Assembly (NCBI RefSeq): GCF_000006945.2
Contig: NC_003197.2
Location: 1,488,001 to 1,552,000, forward strand
DNA: 64,000 bases
Reading direction: 5' to 3'
Origin: Salmonella enterica subsp. enterica serovar Typhimurium str. LT2
GTDB lineage: Bacteria > Pseudomonadota > Gammaproteobacteria > Enterobacterales > Enterobacteriaceae
The notes beneath the pieces are model-generated. The model saw nothing but the letters and a program-made list of their open reading frames with translations. It did no database searches and was not told the DNA's origin. This document shows, piece by piece, positions 17,664-26,072 of this stretch; position 1 is the first letter of the stretch, and each line of letters starts with the position of its first letter. Position numbers and translations under genes: made by a program.

Positions 17664-18869
17664 TTAGTGAGACTTGTCGTGGGCGACATTGGCATGGGGA
17701 AATCCGGTCTCAGCGCAATCTGCATGAGACTGCATTTTGTAACCTAACGCCGCCAGAACAACGGTAGAGAGCATTACGCTGGTGGTGGTCAGCAGCGGCG
17801 TGCTGATGAGCCATGAAACCACCAGGCTTGCCAGGAAACATAACCCCAGTTGCAGCGTATTTTGTAGCGCCGCAGCGCGCCCCGTGGCTTGAGGGAAAGG
17901 GCGTAACGCTTGCGCGACGACGATAGGGTAGATGGCACCATTAGCAATCGCCATTACGCAGAAAGGAATCAGGATCTCCACCAGTGAGGCATTATTCAGA
18001 AGGCCCGCTCCCCAGGTGGCGATAACGCTCAGCGCATACAGCCCTAACAGCCACGGAAGCAATTGGTAGCCCTGCCATTTTTGTAGCGCCGCGCGGCAAC
18101 CATATCCGCCAATCAGAAAAGCGATGGTTTGCGGAACATAGCTCAGGCCAATCACTGCCGGGCTGTAACCCATCGCGCTGAGAATAAATGGGGACCCTGT
18201 TAGCCACGCAAAAAAGCTGGCGGAACAGGCGGCATAAATCAGCACATTACCGCGATAGGTTTTAGAGCGTAACAACGTCGCGAAAGTGAGTTTATCCTGT
18301 CCTTCGGTACGCGCTTTTCCCGATGGTTTTAAGCGCAGCGCTGGCAACATCAGCAACAACGTAATCACGAACAGGGTGGCGAAAATCGCCTGCCATGAGA
18401 AATGCGTCAGTATCCAGCTTCCCAGTAAGGGCGCAAGCGCCGGGGATAAGCCCACCAGTGGCATGATCGTGGCGAAGATACGGTTAATTTTTTGCGAAGG
18501 ATAATAATCGGTCACCAGCGCTTGCCAGATTACCGTTGCCGCGCAAACGCCGACGGCCTGCACGAAGCGCAGCGTCAGCAGTGCTGCCGCGCTTTCTACC
18601 CACAGCATCCCCAGACTTCCGAGCGCAAAGATAGATAACCCCAGCAGTAAAATCGGTTTACGGCCATAACGATCCGATAGCGGTCCCCAAAGTAGTTGCG
18701 CGACGGCAAAGCCAGCTAAAAACAGGCTGAGGCTGGCGCTGACCGCGGCGGCAGGCGTTTGTAAATCCGCCTGTATGGCGGCAAACGCGGGTAGGTACAT
18801 GTCCGTAGCCAGAAATCCCAGCACGCTAAGGCCGGCTAACCAGACTAAAAAACCTTTTCCAGGTTGCAT
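17664..18869 (-). CDS. punC: PunC (YdhC), MFS purine nucleoside transporter
   Basis: This 401-residue protein has twelve hydrophobic segments and the MFS loop motif 'GPLSDRYGRKPILLLG' near residues 60-75, typical of the DHA1 drug:proton antiporter group. The E. coli ortholog ydhC was renamed punC, for a purine nucleoside importer activated by PunR in response to adenosine. The gene is divergent from punR across 112 bases, the usual arrangement for a LysR regulator and its target. Function is transferred from E. coli. Confidence 0.92.
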   Translation of the reverse strand: MQPGKGFLVWLAGLSVLGFLATDMYLPAFAAIQADLQTPAAAVSASLSLFLAGFAVAQLLWGPLSDRYGRKPILLLGLSIFALGSLGMLWVESAAALLTLRFVQAVGVCAATVIWQALVTDYYPSQKINRIFATIMPLVGLSPALAPLLGSWILTHFSWQAIFATLFVITLLLMLPALRLKPSGKARTEGQDKLTFATLLRSKTYRGNVLIYAACSASFFAWLTGSPFILSAMGYSPAVIGLSYVPQTIAFLIGGYGCRAALQKWQGYQLLPWLLGLYALSVIATWGAGLLNNASLVEILIPFCVMAIANGAIYPIVVAQALRPFPQATGRAAALQNTLQLGLCFLASLVVSWLISTPLLTTTSVMLSTVVLAALGYKMQSHADCAETGFPHANVAHDKSH

Positions 18870-18981
18870 ATTTGTTTCTCTTTCTTATCAGACAGACATT
18901 GTCGCAGAGTGTAGGGAGTGAAATTACGGTTGTGAAACGTTAATATTTGTCCAGTGAATTCAAAATTTTTGTAGGCAAATT

Positions 18982-19914
18982 ATGTGGTCGGAATACTCGC
19001 TTGAAGTGGTTGACGCCGTGGCGCGCAATGGCAGTTTTAGCGCGGCGGCGCAGGAACTGCACCGTGTGCCTTCAGCAGTCAGTTACACCGTTCGTCAGTT
19101 AGAGGAGTGGCTGGCCGTACCGCTTTTTGTACGACGTCACCGTGATGTTGAACTGACGCCTGCTGGCGTCTGGTTTTTAAAAGAAGGGCGTTCTGTTATC
19201 AAAAAAATGCAGATCACTCGCCAGCAGTGTCAGCAAATTGCTAATGGCTGGCGCGGGCAGTTAGCTATTGCGGTGGACAATATCGTCAGACCAGAACGTA
19301 CCCGGCAGATGATCGTCGATTTCTATCGCCATTTTGACGATGTGGAACTGCTGGTTTTTCAGGAGGTGTTTAACGGCGTCTGGGACGCGCTCTCCGACGG
19401 GCGTGTCGAACTGGCGATTGGGGCGACGCAGGCGATTCCGGTAGGGGGGCGTTACGCTTTTCGGGATATGGGGACCCTGAGCTGGAGCTGCGTAGTGGCA
19501 AGCGATCACCCGCTGGCGTCGATGCCTGGGCCGTTAAGCGATGATACCCTGCGCAACTGGCCGTCGCTGGTCAGGGAAGACACTTCGCGAACCTTACCGA
19601 AACGGATTACCTGGCTGCTGGATAACCAAAAAAGGGTCGTCGTACCGGACTGGGAGTCATCGGCAACCTGCCTGTCGGCAGGACTATGCGTGGGAATGGT
19701 GCCGACGCATTTTGCCCGACAGTGGATAGACAGCGGAAAATGGGTGGCGCTGACGTTAGAGAATCCGTTTCCCGATGCGGCCTGTTGCGTGACGTGGCAG
19801 CAAAACGAGGCCTCGCCCGCGCTGGCATGGCTGCTGGACTATTTGGGCGATAGCGAAACGTTGAATCGGGAGTGGCTGCGGGAGCCAGAAGAGGCTCCCG
19901 ACAGCGGGGATTAA
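18982..19914 (+). CDS. punR: PunR (YdhB), LysR-type regulator of punC
   Basis: This 310-residue protein has an N-terminal LysR helix-turn-helix (about residues 3-62, including 'GSFSAAAQELHRVPSAVS') and a C-terminal periplasmic-binding-like effector domain (about 90-295). It matches E. coli YdhB, renamed PunR, an adenosine-responsive activator of the divergent transporter gene. Its stop overlaps the purR stop by four bases on the opposite strand, so the two genes converge with no space between them. Confidence 0.93.
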   Translation: MWSEYSLEVVDAVARNGSFSAAAQELHRVPSAVSYTVRQLEEWLAVPLFVRRHRDVELTPAGVWFLKEGRSVIKKMQITRQQCQQIANGWRGQLAIAVDNIVRPERTRQMIVDFYRHFDDVELLVFQEVFNGVWDALSDGRVELAIGATQAIPVGGRYAFRDMGTLSWSCVVASDHPLASMPGPLSDDTLRNWPSLVREDTSRTLPKRITWLLDNQKRVVVPDWESSATCLSAGLCVGMVPTHFARQWIDSGKWVALTLENPFPDAACCVTWQQNEASPALAWLLDYLGDSETLNREWLREPEEAPDSGD

Positions 19915-20936
19915 CGCCGATAGTCGCGGAACGGGCCGTCAGCGACCGAGCGACGCTCAACCAGGCGTGGATGAACTTCAATAGACTGTGACTCTTCACG
20001 CTTATTGACGATGCGATCCAATAGCATATTAAATGCGGTTTCGCCTAAAGAGTCTTTGGGCTGGTGAATCGTCGTCAGCGCCGGGGTAAAGTAACGGGCG
20101 TTACGCACATTGTCATAACCGATCACCGAAACGTCCTGCGGTACGCGAAGCCCCATTTCGTCAGCCGCGCAAAGCGCGCCCATCGCCATAATATCGCCGC
20201 CGCAGAAAACGGCGGTAGGGCGATGTGACTGCGATAAAATTTGCTGCATCGCGTGGTAACCGGATTCCGGCTCGAAGTCGCCCTGAACAATCCAGTTGTC
20301 CGGCACGTTGATCAGCGCCTCCTCCATGGCTTTCATAAAGCCTGCCAGCCGGCCCGCGCCGGTGTTGCGCTCCAGCGGGCCGGGAATAACGCCGATATCC
20401 CGGTGGCCGCGCTCAACCAGATAACGACCCGCCATATAGCCGCCTGCAAAGGCGTTATCAATCACCGTGTCGGTAAAATCGGCCTTCGCCTCGCCCCAGT
20501 CCATCACCACCATCGGAATATGGCGATACTCTTCCAGCATGGAAAGCAGAGGTTCTGGATACTCAGAACACATCACCAGCAGGCCATCCACGCGCTTTTG
20601 CGCCATCATGGACAGGTAGGCGCGCTGTTTTTCCAGGTTATTCCAGGCGTTGCCTAAAATCAGCGTATAGCCTTTCTGGAAACAGTTTTTTTCAACCGCC
20701 TCGATAATTTCGGCAAAATAGGCCGCTTCGCTGCTGGTCGCCAGTAAGCCTATCGACTTGGTATGGTTAACCTTCAGGCTACGCGCGACGGCGCTGGGAG
20801 AGTAGTGCAGCTCTTTAATTGCCGCCCAGACCGCGTTACGCGTTTCTTCAGCGACAAAACGCGTTTTGTTGATTACGTGTGATACAGTTGTAGTGGAAAC
20901 GTTTGCCCGTTTCGCTACATCTTTAATTGTTGCCAT
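19911..20936 (-). CDS. purR: PurR, purine repressor (LacI family)
   Basis: This 341-residue protein has an N-terminal LacI helix-turn-helix ('VSTTTVSHVIN' near residues 13-23), the hinge helix (about 48-56) and a two-lobed effector domain that binds hypoxanthine or guanine. It represses purine synthesis and related genes. Two PurR-like operators lie at its own 5' end, one upstream and one within the first codons, in agreement with known autoregulation. The 3' end converges on punR with a four-base overlap. Confidence 0.98.
   Translation of the reverse strand: MATIKDVAKRANVSTTTVSHVINKTRFVAEETRNAVWAAIKELHYSPSAVARSLKVNHTKSIGLLATSSEAAYFAEIIEAVEKNCFQKGYTLILGNAWNNLEKQRAYLSMMAQKRVDGLLVMCSEYPEPLLSMLEEYRHIPMVVMDWGEAKADFTDTVIDNAFAGGYMAGRYLVERGHRDIGVIPGPLERNTGAGRLAGFMKAMEEALINVPDNWIVQGDFEPESGYHAMQQILSQSHRPTAVFCGGDIMAMGALCAADEMGLRVPQDVSVIGYDNVRNARYFTPALTTIHQPKDSLGETAFNMLLDRIVNKREESQSIEVHPRLVERRSVADGPFRDYRR
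20893..20908. promoter_or_regulatory. PurR operator inside the purR coding start (O2)
   Basis: The 16-mer GTGGAAACGTTTGCCC is a close match to the PurR box (ACGCAAACGTTTTCGT type), centred on AAACGTTT. It lies over codons 10 to 15 of purR. E. coli purR is known to have a second operator within the coding region. Confidence 0.8.
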
Positions 20937-20978
20937 TACATTTCACTCCAGACCCTCGCTAAGCTCCTGAGAAACGCC

Positions 20979-20994
20979 AGGTAAACGTTTGCCT
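20979..20994. promoter_or_regulatory. PurR operator upstream of purR (O1)
   Basis: The near-perfect palindrome AGGTAAACGTTTGCCT lies 43 bases upstream of the purR ATG. Together with the box in the coding region it forms the autoregulatory pair. Confidence 0.85.
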
Positions 20995-21231
20995 ACACAC
21001 ACCCTAATCGCAACATCAGGGTTGCGGCACGCCGGAAAAACGACACGGAACGTCAGGAAGGGGTCAATGGCCGTTACGCTAATTCAGTAAGCCTGGAATT
21101 TTGTCTGATCTTGAGGAAAAGGGGAAGCGTTAAAAACAGTTATCAATATAAAACATGAGAGATTTTTGTGCGGGAATGTGCAAAAATGCGCTATATCACT
21201 TTTTGTGTGGGAATAAAAAGGAGAAAACTTG

Positions 21232-21321
21232 ATGAGTACCGACCTGAAATTTTCGTTGATTACTACGCTGATTGTTCTGGGCGTGATTGTCGCAGGTGGA
21301 TTAACGGCCGCTCTGCACTGA
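21232..21321 (+). CDS. ynhF: YnhF, 29-residue membrane protein
   Basis: A short frame starts at ATG 21232, preceded by AAGGAG (21218-21223), and encodes 29 residues. The sequence begins MSTDLKFSLITTLIV and ends GGLTAALH, a single hydrophobic helix with short polar ends. It matches E. coli YnhF, which lies in the same place between purR and sodB and is a stress-associated small membrane protein of unknown role. A longer overlapping frame in another phase (21168-21467) is not the gene. Confidence 0.93.
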   Translation: MSTDLKFSLITTLIVLGVIVAGGLTAALH

Positions 21322-21367
21322 TTTCCTCTCTTCTGAGGGTGGGCGTCTCCTCTATTCTATCCCTCTC

Positions 21368-21395
21368 TAAAACGCAGAAGGCGTACCTTCTGCGT
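21368..21395 (-). terminator. Intrinsic terminator of sodB
   Basis: ACGCAGAAGG (21372-21381) pairs perfectly with CCTTCTGCGT (21386-21395) around a four-base loop. On the minus strand it is followed by TTT. It lies nine bases after the sodB stop and may also stop ynhF transcription from the other side. Confidence 0.75.
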
Positions 21396-21403
21396 ACTCA
21401 GAC

Positions 21404-21985
21404 TTATGCGGCGAGATTTTTCGCAACAAATTCCCAGTTAACCAGCGCCCAGAAATGCTCCAGATAGTTTGGACGGGCGTTGCGGTAGTCGATGTAATAC
21501 GCGTGTTCCCACACATCAACCGTCAGCAACGGCGTTGCATCCGTAGTCAGCGGCGTACCGGCATTTGAGGTAGAAACGATAGCCAGTTTGCCATCAGCGC
21601 TTTTTACCAGCCATGTCCATCCGGAACCAAAGTTTTTGATAGCGGCATCGGTGAATTGCGCTTTAAATTCCGCGAAGCTGCCAAAAGATGCCGCGATAGC
21701 ATCAGCCAGTTTCCCGGTCGGTTCGCCGCCAGCGTTTGGCGCCAGGCAGTTCCAGTAGAAGGTGTGGTTCCACACCTGAGCGGCGTTATTAAAGATGCCG
21801 CCTTCGGAAGTGCGCACGATCTCTTCCAGCGATTTGCCTTCAAACGCCGTGCCTTTGATCAAATTGTTAAGATTGGTCACGTAAGTCTGATGATGTTTGC
21901 CATAGTGATATTCCAGCGTCTCAGCAGAAATATGCGGCGCCAGAGCATCTTTGGCATACGGTAATGCAGGTAATTCGAACGACAT
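21404..21985 (-). CDS. sodB: Iron superoxide dismutase
   Basis: This 193-residue cytoplasmic enzyme dismutates superoxide to oxygen and hydrogen peroxide. The metal ligands fit the family: a histidine in 'LEYHYGKHH' near residue 27, one in 'WNHTFYW' near residue 74, and Asp and His in 'DVWEHAYYIDY' near 157 and 161. The residues around the active site are those of the iron form. The start at 21985 has GGAGAGAAGC before it and is preferred over a longer frame. The 5' region is the known target of the small RNA RyhB under iron limitation. Confidence 0.97.
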   Translation of the reverse strand: MSFELPALPYAKDALAPHISAETLEYHYGKHHQTYVTNLNNLIKGTAFEGKSLEEIVRTSEGGIFNNAAQVWNHTFYWNCLAPNAGGEPTGKLADAIAASFGSFAEFKAQFTDAAIKNFGSGWTWLVKSADGKLAIVSTSNAGTPLTTDATPLLTVDVWEHAYYIDYRNARPNYLEHFWALVNWEFVAKNLAA

Positions 21986-22077
21986 TGCTTCTCTCCTTAT
22001 TATTAATATTGCGCACGCACAATACCCCTGGTGCGCGTAAGGATAGGGTAGCAAATTGAGCGGTGGCGCAAAAGAAG

Positions 22078-22108
22078 AAGTTATCCTGTCGTTAAACGAC
22101 AGGATAAA
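22078..22108 (-). terminator. Stem-loop after mepH, probable terminator
   Basis: TTATCCTGTCG (22081-22091) pairs with CGACAGGATAA (22097-22107) around five bases, four bases past the mepH stop on the minus strand. The tail CTTCTTCTTTTG is moderately U-rich. Confidence 0.6.
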
Positions 22109-22111
22109 ATA

Positions 22112-22933
22112 TTAGCGAATTGTTTTAGGCGTCATCACCCGGCGGGCGCCGACATAATGACGTTGCCAGTATTCTTCGTTCAGTGAGGTGATCTTAATTT
22201 CCTGACCGCTGCGCGGAGACTGGATAAACTTACCGTTGCCGACATAGACGCCAACGTGATCGGCGGTGCCGCGCCCCTGCGTACGGAAGAACACCAGATC
22301 GCCGTTTTTCAACTCGCTACGCTCAATGGGCGCCGCGTCACGCAGGTGATACATCTCATTCGCCGTTCGGGGGATACGGATCTTCACTAAATCTTTATAG
22401 GCATAATAAACCAGACCGCTGCAATCAAAACCGGTGCGCGGCGACGCGCCTCCCCAGTGATACGGTTTACCAATCTGATTCATGAGTTTGGACATCGCGG
22501 TTTTCGTCGCTTTTTGTACTTTTGCACGATGCGCATCGGCAATAGAGACCGGCAATGTTCCTTTCCCCTTCACGCAGTGCGGCTTACGGCCTTTACGCGT
22601 CGTGCATTTTTCCGTTACGTCGAGGGCGGCGATTGACGTGGGCGCGGTTCTGTTACGACGATGCGTCGTATGACGAGATTTCGTGGAGGCGGTGGTACGT
22701 TTTGGCGTAGAAGCGGAAGAAGAACGGCTGGTTTTTGAGGTTTTTTTTACGTTTTTTTTGCTGGTTTTACTGATCTTTTTCGTTGTGCTTTTCTTTTTAT
22801 CTGCCGTTTTCGTGACATGAGAAACAGCAGGCGTCGCTTTGGCTTGCCTGGAAGCATGGGCCATTGGCGTAAAGGGGAGAGTAGTAAAAAGTAAAGCACA
22901 GAGCGTGATCGAGATTTTGTTTATCCGCGCCAC
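22112..22933 (-). CDS. mepH: MepH (YdhO), peptidoglycan DD-endopeptidase
   Basis: This 273-residue exported enzyme has an N-terminal signal sequence, a long Lys/Ser/Thr-rich linker (about residues 25-110), and a C-terminal NlpC/P60 catalytic domain. The catalytic Cys is in 'FDCSGLVYYAY' and the His in 'DHVGVYVGNGKF'. It cleaves D-Ala-mDAP cross-links during cell-wall growth. I chose GTG 22933, which follows AGAGGA and aligns with the E. coli start (VARINKISIT compared with MARINRISIT); ATG 22966 has no good ribosome binding site. Confidence 0.93.
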   Translation of the reverse strand: MARINKISITLCALLFTTLPFTPMAHASRQAKATPAVSHVTKTADKKKSTTKKISKTSKKNVKKTSKTSRSSSASTPKRTTASTKSRHTTHRRNRTAPTSIAALDVTEKCTTRKGRKPHCVKGKGTLPVSIADAHRAKVQKATKTAMSKLMNQIGKPYHWGGASPRTGFDCSGLVYYAYKDLVKIRIPRTANEMYHLRDAAPIERSELKNGDLVFFRTQGRGTADHVGVYVGNGKFIQSPRSGQEIKITSLNEEYWQRHYVGARRVMTPKTIR

Positions 22934-23267
22934 TGAGCAATCCTCTGTTAAAGGCAGGCGATTCATGCCTGCGTATGATTTACAAAACCTGATAATTCTA
23001 ATCTACAAAAGCACAGATTGGTAATTGCTTTTGGTTTCTGAAGCTGTGTTTCGTTAACAGATGTAAAAAAATAGCAATTAATGCTAAACACGAACGCGTT
23101 ATCTACAAATCACTGCGCGGCAACCCGCTTAAAAGATATTTTGTATACAACTTATTCCCGCAGACGGTAAAATAATAAGGCATGATGAAAATGTTATTTT
23201 CCGTTGCCAGCCTGACCCGTTACAATGACAGGCTTCAGTCGTAAAAGTAGTTTAAGGAAGCGAGACA
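22934..23267. promoter_or_regulatory. Divergent intergenic region mepH / grxD
   Basis: This 334-base non-coding region separates the divergent genes mepH and grxD and must carry promoters for both. It is AT-rich, with several TATAAT-like hexamers, but I cannot fix either start site. The GGAAGCG at 23254-23260 is the grxD ribosome binding site. No RNA gene or repeat was recognised. Confidence 0.5.
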
Positions 23268-23615
23268 ATGAGCACCACTATCGAAAAAATTCAGCGCCAG
23301 ATCGCTGAAAACCCGATTCTCCTGTATATGAAAGGTTCACCGAAACTGCCAAGCTGTGGTTTCTCTGCGCAGGCCGTTCAGGCGCTTTCAGCCTGCGGGG
23401 AACGTTTTGCCTATGTTGATATCCTGCAAAACCCGGATATTCGCGCTGAATTACCGAAATACGCCAACTGGCCGACATTCCCACAACTGTGGGTGGACGG
23501 CGAGCTGGTCGGCGGGTGTGATATTGTGATTGAAATGTATCAGCGTGGTGAGTTGCAGCAGCTTATTAAAGAAACTGCGGCAAAATATAAAACTCAGGAG
23601 CCGGACGCAGAGTAA
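23268..23615 (+). CDS. grxD: Monothiol glutaredoxin 4
   Basis: This 115-residue protein is the monothiol glutaredoxin GrxD, which binds a glutathione-ligated [2Fe-2S] cluster shared between two monomers and serves in iron-sulfur trafficking with BolA proteins. The CGFS active-site motif appears in 'LPSCGFSAQ' near residue 30. The TFPQ/WVDG region and 'GGCDIVIEM' complete the glutathione-binding site. The gene is monocistronic, with an excellent terminator directly after it. Confidence 0.97.
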   Translation: MSTTIEKIQRQIAENPILLYMKGSPKLPSCGFSAQAVQALSACGERFAYVDILQNPDIRAELPKYANWPTFPQLWVDGELVGGCDIVIEMYQRGELQQLIKETAAKYKTQEPDAE

Positions 23616-23630
23616 TCTGTGCAAGGAGAA

Positions 23631-23655
23631 AGCGACCTGTAAAGGTCGCTTTTTT
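23631..23655 (+). terminator. Intrinsic terminator of grxD
   Basis: AGCGACC pairs with GGTCGCT around a six-base loop and runs straight into six T residues (23650-23655). It is one of the clearest terminators in the window. Confidence 0.9.
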
Positions 23656-23692
23656 ACCGCCATCGTGAGCAAGAGCGGCGTTGTTAGCCTCG

Positions 23693-24340
23693 TTATTTGT
23701 CCGTCGGCAAAGGTAACGGCCAGCCGCCCAGGCGCTTCCAGCGATTGACAATTTCACAAAACAGCACCGCTGTCCGCTCGGTATCATACAAAGCGGAGTG
23801 GGCCTTTTCACCGTCAAACTCCATACCTGCCGCCAGGCACGCTTTTGATAACACCGTTTGTCCCAGCGCCAGTCCGCTCAATGCCGCAGTATCAAAGGTG
23901 ACGAACGGATGAAACGGGTTACGTTTCAGCGAGGCGCGCTCTGCGGCGGCCATCATAAAACTGTGATCAAAAGTGGCGTTATGCGCGACCATAATGGCGC
24001 GGCTACAACCGCTGTCTTTGATACCTTTACGCACCATTTTGAAAATAGCGTGTAGCGCCTCATATTCACTCACCGCGCCGCGTAGCGGGTTAGAGGGATC
24101 GATACCGTTAAACGCAAGCGCTTCCGGCTGTAAGTTGGCTCCAGCGAACGGCTCCACATGGAAATGCAGCGTCATGTCCGGCATCAGCCAGCCTTGTTCA
24201 TCCATTTTCAGCGTGATGGCGGCGATTTCGAGCAGCGCATCGGTTTTAGCGTTAAATCCTGCAGTTTCAACGTCGATGACGACAGGATAAAAACCACGAA
24301 AACGGTCGCACAGACCGGAAAGTTGAGCGTTATCGGACAT
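23693..24340 (-). CDS. rnt: Ribonuclease T
   Basis: This 215-residue DEDD-family 3'-5' exonuclease matures the 3' ends of tRNA, 5S and 23S rRNA. The catalytic acidic residues are visible in 'VVIDVETAGFN' (near residue 20-30), 'VAHNATFDHSFM' and 'AHSALYDTERTA', giving the DEDDh pattern. It is convergent with grxD across the terminator, and a gap of about 100 bases separates it from gloA. Confidence 0.97.
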   Translation of the reverse strand: MSDNAQLSGLCDRFRGFYPVVIDVETAGFNAKTDALLEIAAITLKMDEQGWLMPDMTLHFHVEPFAGANLQPEALAFNGIDPSNPLRGAVSEYEALHAIFKMVRKGIKDSGCSRAIMVAHNATFDHSFMMAAAERASLKRNPFHPFVTFDTAALSGLALGQTVLSKACLAAGMEFDGEKAHSALYDTERTAVLFCEIVNRWKRLGGWPLPLPTDK

Positions 24341-24401
24341 CTGAGTCTCTTAATACGAAAAAATGCAGCGCGTATTATGGCAAATTTTACGCCGGGATGC
24401 A

Positions 24402-24432
24402 GTAAAACAACGGGCGCAGTGACCTGCGCCCG
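24402..24432 (-). terminator. Intrinsic terminator of the nemR-nemA-gloA operon
   Basis: CGGGCGCAG (24411-24419) pairs with CTGCGCCCG (24424-24432) around TGAC. On the minus strand TTGTTTTACT follows. It lies just after the gloA stop. Confidence 0.75.
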
Positions 24433-24440
24433 GCGGGGGA

Positions 24441-24848
24441 TCAGTTACCCAGACCGCGGCCTGCGTCTTTAGCTTCAATCAATTCGATTTTATAGCCATC
24501 CGGATCTTCAACGAAGGCGATGATGGTCGAACCGCCTTTTACCGGCCCCGCTTCACGGGTCACGTTGCCGCCGTTCTGACGAATGCGTTCACAGGCTTCA
24601 GCAGCATTGTCAACGCTCAGCGCGATATGCCCGTACGCATTGCCCATGTCGTAGCTCTCAACGCCCCAGTTATAGGTTAGTTCGATGACCGCTTCTTCCG
24701 TTTCCGGACCATATCCCACAAAGGCCAGCGAGTATTTGTATTCCGGATTCTCACTGGTACGCAGCAATTTCATGCCCAGAACGTTAGTGTAAAAAGCGAT
24801 GGAACGCTGCAAATCGCCGACGCGCAGCATAGTATGCAATAAACGCAT
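24441..24848 (-). CDS. gloA: Glyoxalase I (lactoylglutathione lyase)
   Basis: This 135-residue enzyme converts the hemithioacetal of methylglyoxal and glutathione to S-lactoylglutathione. The metal ligands of the nickel-type enzyme are visible: His5 in 'RLLHTML', a Glu in 'AVIELTYNWG' near 56, a His in 'AYGHIAL' near 74 and a Glu in 'YKIELIEA' near 122. The start at 24848 gives the family length. It lies 68 bases downstream of nemA on the same strand and in E. coli forms part of the nemR-regulated operon. Confidence 0.97.
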   Translation of the reverse strand: MRLLHTMLRVGDLQRSIAFYTNVLGMKLLRTSENPEYKYSLAFVGYGPETEEAVIELTYNWGVESYDMGNAYGHIALSVDNAAEACERIRQNGGNVTREAGPVKGGSTIIAFVEDPDGYKIELIEAKDAGRGLGN

Positions 24849-24916
24849 TTTCGTTGTCCTTAAAATAGTCAAGATATTCAAAGTATAGCGGCGATGTGAG
24901 GCCGCTATCAATGAAA

Positions 24917-26014
24917 TTACAGAGTAGGGTAGTCAGTGTAGCCTTCCGCGCCGCCGCCATAAAAACTTTCGGGACGCTGTGGATTAAGTTCCGCTTTACG
25001 TTGCAGACGCGCTACCAGATCCGGGTTAGCGATGTAATCACGACCAAACGCCACGGCGTCAATCAGCCCTTTTTCGATCAGATCTTCCGCTTTTTCTGGC
25101 GTATAGGCGCCAGCGCCGATGATGGGACCGTGGAAACGCGCGCGCACTTTTTCACGGAACGCGTCGCTGTACGGTTCGCCGCCCGCCCAGTCTGGTTCAG
25201 ACATATGCAGATAAGCGATGCCGCGTTTGCCTAACGCTTCAATCAGATAAAGGGCGTCAGCTTCTTCATTCGGGCCGTTATCGACATTCTGGAAAGTGCC
25301 GACAGGAGAAAGGCGGATGCCGATACGGTCCGCGCCCCATTCCTTAATGCCGGCATCAACCACCTCCAGTACCAGACGGGCGCGATTCTCTACGCCGCCG
25401 CCGTACCGATCGGTACGGTGATTAGAAGACGGTGAGAGGAACTGGTGCAGCAGATAACCGTGCGCGGAATGCAGCTCCACCAGATCGAAGCCCGCCTCTC
25501 GGGCATTGGCGATAGCCTGGCGGAAATCGTTGACGATCCCGGGGATCTCGTGAGTATCCAGCGCGCGCGGCGTGGAAGTCTCTACGCGGATGGCCTGGCC
25601 GTTTTCGTCACGCAAAGAGGTGCGGGTTCCCGCATTGATAGCGGATGGCGCGACGGGCGCTTGTCCGCCTGGTTGCAGGCTGGCGTGTGAAATACGGCCC
25701 GTATGCCACAGTTGCACCGCCATATGGCCGCCCTGGGCATGGACTCCCTGAGTGATTTTTTTCCAGGCGGCGATCTGCTCATCGCTGTGTAATCCCGGTG
25801 CGCCGGCATAGCCTTTCGCCTGTGCGGAGATTTGTGTGGCTTCGCTGATGATCAATCCAGCGCTGGCGCGTTGACGGTAATATTCCGCCATTAACGGCGT
25901 AGGAATGTCGCCCGGTTCAATACTCCGCAAACGCGTCAAAGGCGCCATAAATACGCGATTTGTCGCCGTGATGGCACCCACCTTGAGGGGGGTAAACAGT
26001 TTTGCTGATGACAT
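24917..26014 (-). CDS. nemA: NemA, N-ethylmaleimide reductase (Old Yellow Enzyme family)
   Basis: This 365-residue FMN enzyme reduces electrophilic alkenes, nitrate esters and N-ethylmaleimide with NADPH. It is a TIM barrel of the Old Yellow Enzyme family; the substrate/FMN region 'FDLVELHSAHGYLLHQF' lies near residues 175-191 and 'FGRDYIANPDLV' near 325. I chose ATG 26014 at the family start, not the longer frame from 26263, which overlaps nemR. It lies downstream of nemR with a 58-base gap that holds a second NemR-like box. Confidence 0.96.
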   Translation of the reverse strand: MSSAKLFTPLKVGAITATNRVFMAPLTRLRSIEPGDIPTPLMAEYYRQRASAGLIISEATQISAQAKGYAGAPGLHSDEQIAAWKKITQGVHAQGGHMAVQLWHTGRISHASLQPGGQAPVAPSAINAGTRTSLRDENGQAIRVETSTPRALDTHEIPGIVNDFRQAIANAREAGFDLVELHSAHGYLLHQFLSPSSNHRTDRYGGGVENRARLVLEVVDAGIKEWGADRIGIRLSPVGTFQNVDNGPNEEADALYLIEALGKRGIAYLHMSEPDWAGGEPYSDAFREKVRARFHGPIIGAGAYTPEKAEDLIEKGLIDAVAFGRDYIANPDLVARLQRKAELNPQRPESFYGGGAEGYTDYPTL

Positions 26015-26030
26015 AGTGGCTCCTGATATA

Positions 26031-26047
26031 AGTAGACCGGTCGTCTT
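26031..26047. promoter_or_regulatory. Second NemR-like half-palindrome upstream of nemA
   Basis: AGTAGACCGGTCGTCTT resembles the nemR operator (TAGACC, four bases, GGTCTA) with an imperfect right arm. It lies 17 bases upstream of the nemA start, inside the nemR-nemA gap. Binding here is an inference. Confidence 0.5.
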
Positions 26048-26072
26048 GTAATAAAGGAAATAAAAACGCCTG

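Noticed and set aside
21168..21467. A 99-codon plus-strand frame between purR and sodB
   Set aside because: It overlaps ynhF in another phase and runs into the sodB terminator and gene; it has no ribosome binding site and no recognisable protein.
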